Assembly: GCF_965221685.1 (NCBI RefSeq)
Contig: NZ_OZ244907.1
Reading direction: 5' to 3' (one strand)
Origin: Palauibacter sp022826685
GTDB taxonomy: Bacteria; Gemmatimonadota; Gemmatimonadetes; Palauibacterales; Palauibacteraceae
Length of the DNA: 64,000 nt
Both the position numbers and the translations under genes were made by a program. The notes below the pieces were generated by a model, which was not told the origin of the DNA, ran no database searches, and was given only the letters and a program-made list of their open reading frames with translations. Positions 60,886 through 64,000 of the stretch are shown here, piece by piece (position 1 is the stretch's first letter; each line of letters starts with the position of its first letter).

Positions 60886-62022
60886 TTGAGCGAGACGCAA
60901 GCACGCCCCGGATACCTCCTGCTCGAGGACGGCCGCCAATTCGGCGGCGCCTACGTGGGACCCGAGACCGAGACCGCCGGCGAAGCCGTCTTCACGACGG
61001 TGATGACGGGATACCACGAGGTGCTCACGGACCCCTCGTTCGCCGCGCAGATCGTCGTCATGACCGCGCCCATGCAGGGGGTGTACGGCATCCGCGATCC
61101 CGACGTCCAATCGCGGCGGCCCTGGGTCGCGGGTTTCGTCGTGAGGCACCTTTCGCACGAGATCGGATCCGGGCCCGCCGATTCCACGCTTCCCGAGTAC
61201 CTCGCCTCGCACGGGATTCCGACGCTGATCGGCGCGGACACGCGGGCGCTGACGCGGCACATCCGCGATGCGGGCGCGATGCGGGCGGTCATCGCGCACG
61301 AGGGCGTGGCGCCGGAGCGGGCCGCCGAGCGCCTCGCCGCCGAGCCGGAGATGTCCGGCCGTGACCTCGCGACCGCCGTCTCGACCCCCGAACCGTACGA
61401 ACTCGGGCCGCTCGATGGGTCGACCGAGCGCGGTCTCGTCCTCTGCCTCGACTACGGAGTGAAGACGCGCAGCCTCGACCTCTTCCGCCGCGAGGGATAC
61501 CGCGTGCGTGTCGTCCCGTGCGACACCGACGCCGACGCGCTGCTCGCCGCCCGCCCGGACGGAGTCTTCGTCTCGAACGGACCCGGCGATCCGGAGGCGG
61601 TGCCGGGCGCGGTCGAGCGCATCCGCACCCTGAGCGACGCCGGCGTCCCCCTGTTCGGCATCTGCCTCGGACACCAGCTCATCGCGCGCGCCTTCGGGGG
61701 CACGAACTACAAGCTCCCCTACGGGCACCGGGGCGGGAACCACCCCGTGCTCAACCATGCCACGGGCGCCGTGGAGATCACCTCGCAGAACCATGGCTTC
61801 AGCGTGCTCGAGAAGGACGGGCGGATCGAGGGTGGCGAAGATCTCGAGATCACCCACCGGAACCTGAACGACGGCACCGTGGAGGGGTTGGTCCACCGCG
61901 AGCGGCCGGTCTTCGCGGTGCAGTACCACCCCGAGTCGGCTCCCGGACCCCACGACAGCCGGTACCTCTTCAACCGCTTCGTCGAGACGATGCAGAGTCA
62001 CGGCAGCCCCGTCGCGGGTTGA
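60886..62022 (+). CDS. carA: Carbamoyl-phosphate synthase small (glutaminase) subunit
   Basis: The 378-residue subunit releases ammonia from glutamine for carbamoyl phosphate synthesis, feeding pyrimidines and arginine. The N-terminal CarA domain starts GYLLLEDGRQFGGAYVG with GEAVFTTVMTGYHEVLTDPS; the class I amidotransferase domain has GVFVSNGPGDPEAVPG, the catalytic Cys in FGICLGHQLIARAFGG and the His and Glu in QYHPESAPGPHDS. No carB is adjacent; sppA follows by 12 bases. The start is TTG 60886 with no strong ribosome binding site. Confidence 0.95.
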   Translation: MSETQARPGYLLLEDGRQFGGAYVGPETETAGEAVFTTVMTGYHEVLTDPSFAAQIVVMTAPMQGVYGIRDPDVQSRRPWVAGFVVRHLSHEIGSGPADSTLPEYLASHGIPTLIGADTRALTRHIRDAGAMRAVIAHEGVAPERAAERLAAEPEMSGRDLATAVSTPEPYELGPLDGSTERGLVLCLDYGVKTRSLDLFRREGYRVRVVPCDTDADALLAARPDGVFVSNGPGDPEAVPGAVERIRTLSDAGVPLFGICLGHQLIARAFGGTNYKLPYGHRGGNHPVLNHATGAVEITSQNHGFSVLEKDGRIEGGEDLEITHRNLNDGTVEGLVHRERPVFAVQYHPESAPGPHDSRYLFNRFVETMQSHGSPVAG

Positions 62023-62034
62023 TCGGGCGCCGAT

Positions 62035-62997
62035 GTGTTCTCTAGGTTGCGGCGGGCCTTCGCCCACGGATCCACACTTCACGGACCGTCGCGCCACGTG
62101 ACCTACGATAAGCGAAACACGGTGATCGCCTTGCTGGCGCTGCTCGGCCTCTTCGGCGTGGGTGCGATCCTCTCCATCTGGTGGACGGTGGGGAATACGT
62201 CGTTTCTCGCGGGCGGGCGGGTCGCGGTCGTCCCGCTGCGGGGCGTGATCGAGGACGAAGCGGCGTTCACGAAGGCGCTCGACGGTTTTCGCGAAGATCC
62301 CGGCGTGCGCGCGTTCGTGATCGAGATCGAGTCCCCCGGAGGCACGGTGGGGGCCTCGCAGAGCATCTTCGAAGCGATCCGCGAGTTGCGGGACGACGAC
62401 GACCGGCCCGTTCTCGCCTGGATGGGCGATGTGGGCGCCTCCGGCGGATATTACGCTGCGGTCGGGGCCGACAGCGTGTACGCGCTGCCCGGCACGATGA
62501 CCGGATCCATCGGCGTCATCATGGAGTTCCCCAACGCCGAGGAACTCTTCCGCAAGGTCGGCGTCGACTGGGAGGTCGTGGCGAGCGGCGAGCACAAGGA
62601 TCTGGGCGGCCTGGCCCGCGCCCTCTCTCCCGAGGGCCGCGAGATCCTCGAAGACGTCGTGGGCGACGTACACGAGCAGTTCGTCGAGGTCGTGTCCGAG
62701 AACCGGAACCTGGATCGGGAGACCGTCCTGGGGCTGGCGGACGGCCGGGTCTTTTCGGGCCGGCAGGCGAACGAACTCGGACTCGTCGACGGCCTGATGA
62801 CGCTGTCCGAGACCATTGCGCTCGCCGGTCGGATGGCGGGTCTGGGCGCGGATCCGACGATCGTGCGGCCGCGCGAACCGACCCTCAGTCTGTTCGACCT
62901 GCTCGGCGGGCTGAGCATCGGCGACGCGCGGGCGTGGCTCGGGTCGCTGGCGCCCCTGCGTCCCGGTGCGCCGAGACTCCTCTTTGAACTGAGATAG
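62035..62997 (+). CDS. sppA: Signal peptide peptidase SppA-type serine protease
   Basis: The 320-residue membrane protease of family S49 degrades cleaved signal peptides or other membrane fragments. One transmembrane segment, VIALLALLGLFGVGAILSIW, lies near residue 30. The catalytic domain has EIESPGGTVGASQSIFEAI, the nucleophile Ser in MGDVGASGGYYAAVGAD, PGTMTGSIGVIM and the Lys in VASGEHKDLGG. It is the short 36-kDa type with one catalytic unit. GTG 62035 is the chosen start. A 7-bp hairpin follows directly. Confidence 0.92.
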   Translation: MFSRLRRAFAHGSTLHGPSRHVTYDKRNTVIALLALLGLFGVGAILSIWWTVGNTSFLAGGRVAVVPLRGVIEDEAAFTKALDGFREDPGVRAFVIEIESPGGTVGASQSIFEAIRELRDDDDRPVLAWMGDVGASGGYYAAVGADSVYALPGTMTGSIGVIMEFPNAEELFRKVGVDWEVVASGEHKDLGGLARALSPEGREILEDVVGDVHEQFVEVVSENRNLDRETVLGLADGRVFSGRQANELGLVDGLMTLSETIALAGRMAGLGADPTIVRPREPTLSLFDLLGGLSIGDARAWLGSLAPLRPGAPRLLFELR

Positions 62998-63017
62998 CCG
63001 CTCCCGTCCCGGAGCGG
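62998..63017 (+). terminator. Short hairpin after sppA, without a T-run
   Basis: CCGCTCC (62998-63004) pairs perfectly with GGAGCGG (63011-63017) around CGTCCC, immediately after the sppA TAG. No T-run follows. It lies in the short leader before the HU-family gene and may end sppA transcription or affect that leader. Confidence 0.45.
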
Positions 63018-63060
63018 AACGCAAATACACAGGATCGCTAACGCTCGGAGGAGAGGGAGA

Positions 63061-63351
63061 ATGACGAAGGCGGATCTCATCGAACAGGTCCACGAGGCCA
63101 TCGGCCCCGGCGTGACCAAGAGGGACTGTGCAGCGGTGGTCAACGCGTTTCTGAACGCGGTGAAGGGAGCCGTCGTGCAAGGCAACCACATCGAGATTCG
63201 CGGCTTCGGCACCTTCAAGGTTCGGGAGCGCCGGACCCGCATGGCGCGCAACCCGCGCACGGGAGATCCGGTCCGCGTGCCGAAGAGGAAGGTGCCCGTC
63301 TTCAAGCCCTCGCGTCTGCTGCGCGACGAGGTGGCGTCGAGCCTCGAGTGA
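63061..63351 (+). CDS. hup: HU/IHF-family DNA-binding protein
   Basis: The 96-residue nucleoid protein bends and packs DNA as a dimer. MTKADLIEQVHEAI opens the helical part. IEIRGFGTFKVRERRTRMAR and NPRTGDPVRVPKRKVPVFKP give the beta-arms with the proline tip (ARNPRTG) that inserts in the minor groove. GGAGGAGAGGGAG lies just before ATG 63061, a strong ribosome binding site that fits high expression. IHF and HU cannot be told apart by eye. Confidence 0.93.
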   Translation: MTKADLIEQVHEAIGPGVTKRDCAAVVNAFLNAVKGAVVQGNHIEIRGFGTFKVRERRTRMARNPRTGDPVRVPKRKVPVFKPSRLLRDEVASSLE

Positions 63352-63366
63352 GCCGGGGCGGACGGG

Positions 63367-64000
63367 TCAGCCGAAGAAGCCGGCGATCCGTTCCAGTCCC
63401 TCCTCCAGGACTTCCCGCTCCACCGCGAAGTTGAAGCGCAGGTGTCCCGGAGAGCCGAACGGCTCGCCCGGCATGCACGCCACCTGCGCGTCGGCGAGCA
63501 GCCGCTCCGCGACATCGAGCGACGCGGCGCCGCCGTCGGCGAGCCGCGCGTAGAAATACAGGGCGCCGTCGGGCGGGAAGGCGTCGATCCCGTCGATCTC
63601 CGCGAACCTCGCAAGCCCCAGTCCCCTGAGTCCCGCGAGCCTGGACAGGAGATTCTCGACGAACGCCTCCCGGTCAGCGCTCTCGCCGAGCGCGGCCGCG
63701 GCGGCGTGCTGGGAGGGGCCGACGGCCCCGGAGGTCGTCTGTCCCTGCAGATCGGCCATCTTCCGGACGACGTCCTCCGGCCCCACCGCGTACCCGATGC
63801 GGAACCCCGGCATGCAGAACGCCTTCGATACGCCGTCGAGCAGGATTGTCCTCTCCCCGCGCTCCGCGACGTCGAACACGGACGGGGACGGGGCCCCGTA
63901 GGCGAGCCGCCGGTAGATCTCGTCCGAGAGCACCCAGATCCCGTGCCGCTCCGCCCAAGCCAGGATCTCGCGCAGAAGATCCGGCGGGATGACGGCACCG
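63367..64000 (-). CDS. PLP-dependent aminotransferase, class I/II (partial, N-terminus missing)
   Basis: The C-terminal 210 residues of an aspartate aminotransferase-type enzyme run off the window. LSDEIYRRLAYGAP has the conserved Asp and Tyr of the cofactor site, ILLDGVSKAFCMPGFRIGYA holds the PLP Lys and the phosphate-binding Arg, and a C-terminal LRFNFAV segment has the carboxylate-binding Arg. It is convergent with the HU-family gene, 15 bases apart. Substrate cannot be set without the N-terminus. Confidence 0.9.
   Translation of the reverse strand, partial: GAVIPPDLLREILAWAERHGIWVLSDEIYRRLAYGAPSPSVFDVAERGERTILLDGVSKAFCMPGFRIGYAVGPEDVVRKMADLQGQTTSGAVGPSQHAAAAALGESADREAFVENLLSRLAGLRGLGLARFAEIDGIDAFPPDGALYFYARLADGGAASLDVAERLLADAQVACMPGEPFGSPGHLRFNFAVEREVLEEGLERIAGFFG

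Noticed and set aside
60886..62997. Loss of carB as a broken pathway
   Set aside because: carA alone next to other genes is common, with carB elsewhere; nothing in the window shows loss.

Overview
The window is a GC-rich, very densely packed bacterial chromosome segment of almost entirely ordinary core genes. Many GTG and TTG starts and ATGA/GTGA stop-start overlaps occur. There is no phage, insertion sequence, CRISPR array or defence island. The gene mix suggests a member of Gemmatimonadota or a close relative: a large secreted BNR/VPS10-type beta-propeller, a FlgO/TolB-like membrane TPR protein, a Tat-exported HisC-like aminotransferase, an exported amidase and serine hydrolase, and a rpoZ-coaBC-dnaB housekeeping run. 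This is inference from gene content; no 16S rRNA gene lies in the window. Outer-membrane proteins, a TolC/RND exporter and a TonB-plug-like protein show a diderm envelope, and citrate synthase and ETF-QO point to aerobic respiration.

Layout. (1) 1-11989, all on +: end of rplT, pheS-pheT, a small coiled-coil gene, zapA, a candidate 6S RNA with a clear terminator, rny, folD, xseA-xseB, ispA, nadK, recN. (2) 11992-27427, mixed strands: an outer-membrane protein with a possible leaderless promoter, tRNA-Cys, a Ca2+/H+ antiporter, a small membrane coiled-coil protein, a Tat amidase, a beta-lactamase-fold hydrolase, tRNA-Leu, a 3-hydroxyacyl-CoA-type dehydrogenase, the propeller protein, a FlgO-TPR protein, an 11-residue-repeat coiled-coil protein, a Tat aminotransferase and an enoyl-CoA isomerase-like protein. 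(3) 27682-36731: a four-gene efflux operon of adaptor, TolC and two different RND pumps. (4) 36803-45842: cyclophilin lipoprotein, P1 peptidase, ETF-QO, a flavoprotein on -, an acyltransferase, two small unknown genes, citrate synthase and leucyl aminopeptidase. (5) 45815-60117, all on +: plug-domain outer-membrane protein, yicC, gmk, rpoZ, coaBC, UDG, dnaB, ispD, tsaC, a low-MW phosphatase, aroE, comF, gap, pgk, tpiA, secG. (6) 60143-64000: RNase HI (-), carA, sppA, an HU-family gene and a truncated aminotransferase (-).

How the genes work together. Block 1 joins tRNA charging, division and RNA turnover with one-carbon, NADP and isoprenoid supply and DNA repair. Block 5 links nucleotide and CoA synthesis, replication, tRNA t6A modification, shikimate synthesis and lower glycolysis in one tightly coupled run; several genes overlap by four bases. 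No stretch over 300 bases lacks a gene. I found no convincing new multi-gene system. The best leads are an ETF-QO lacking one Fe-S cysteine, the two-pump RND operon with unlike proton-relay residues, the Tat-exported aminotransferase, the candidate 6S RNA, the 11-residue-repeat coiled-coil protein, and the acidic and glycine-rich inserts in the propeller protein.
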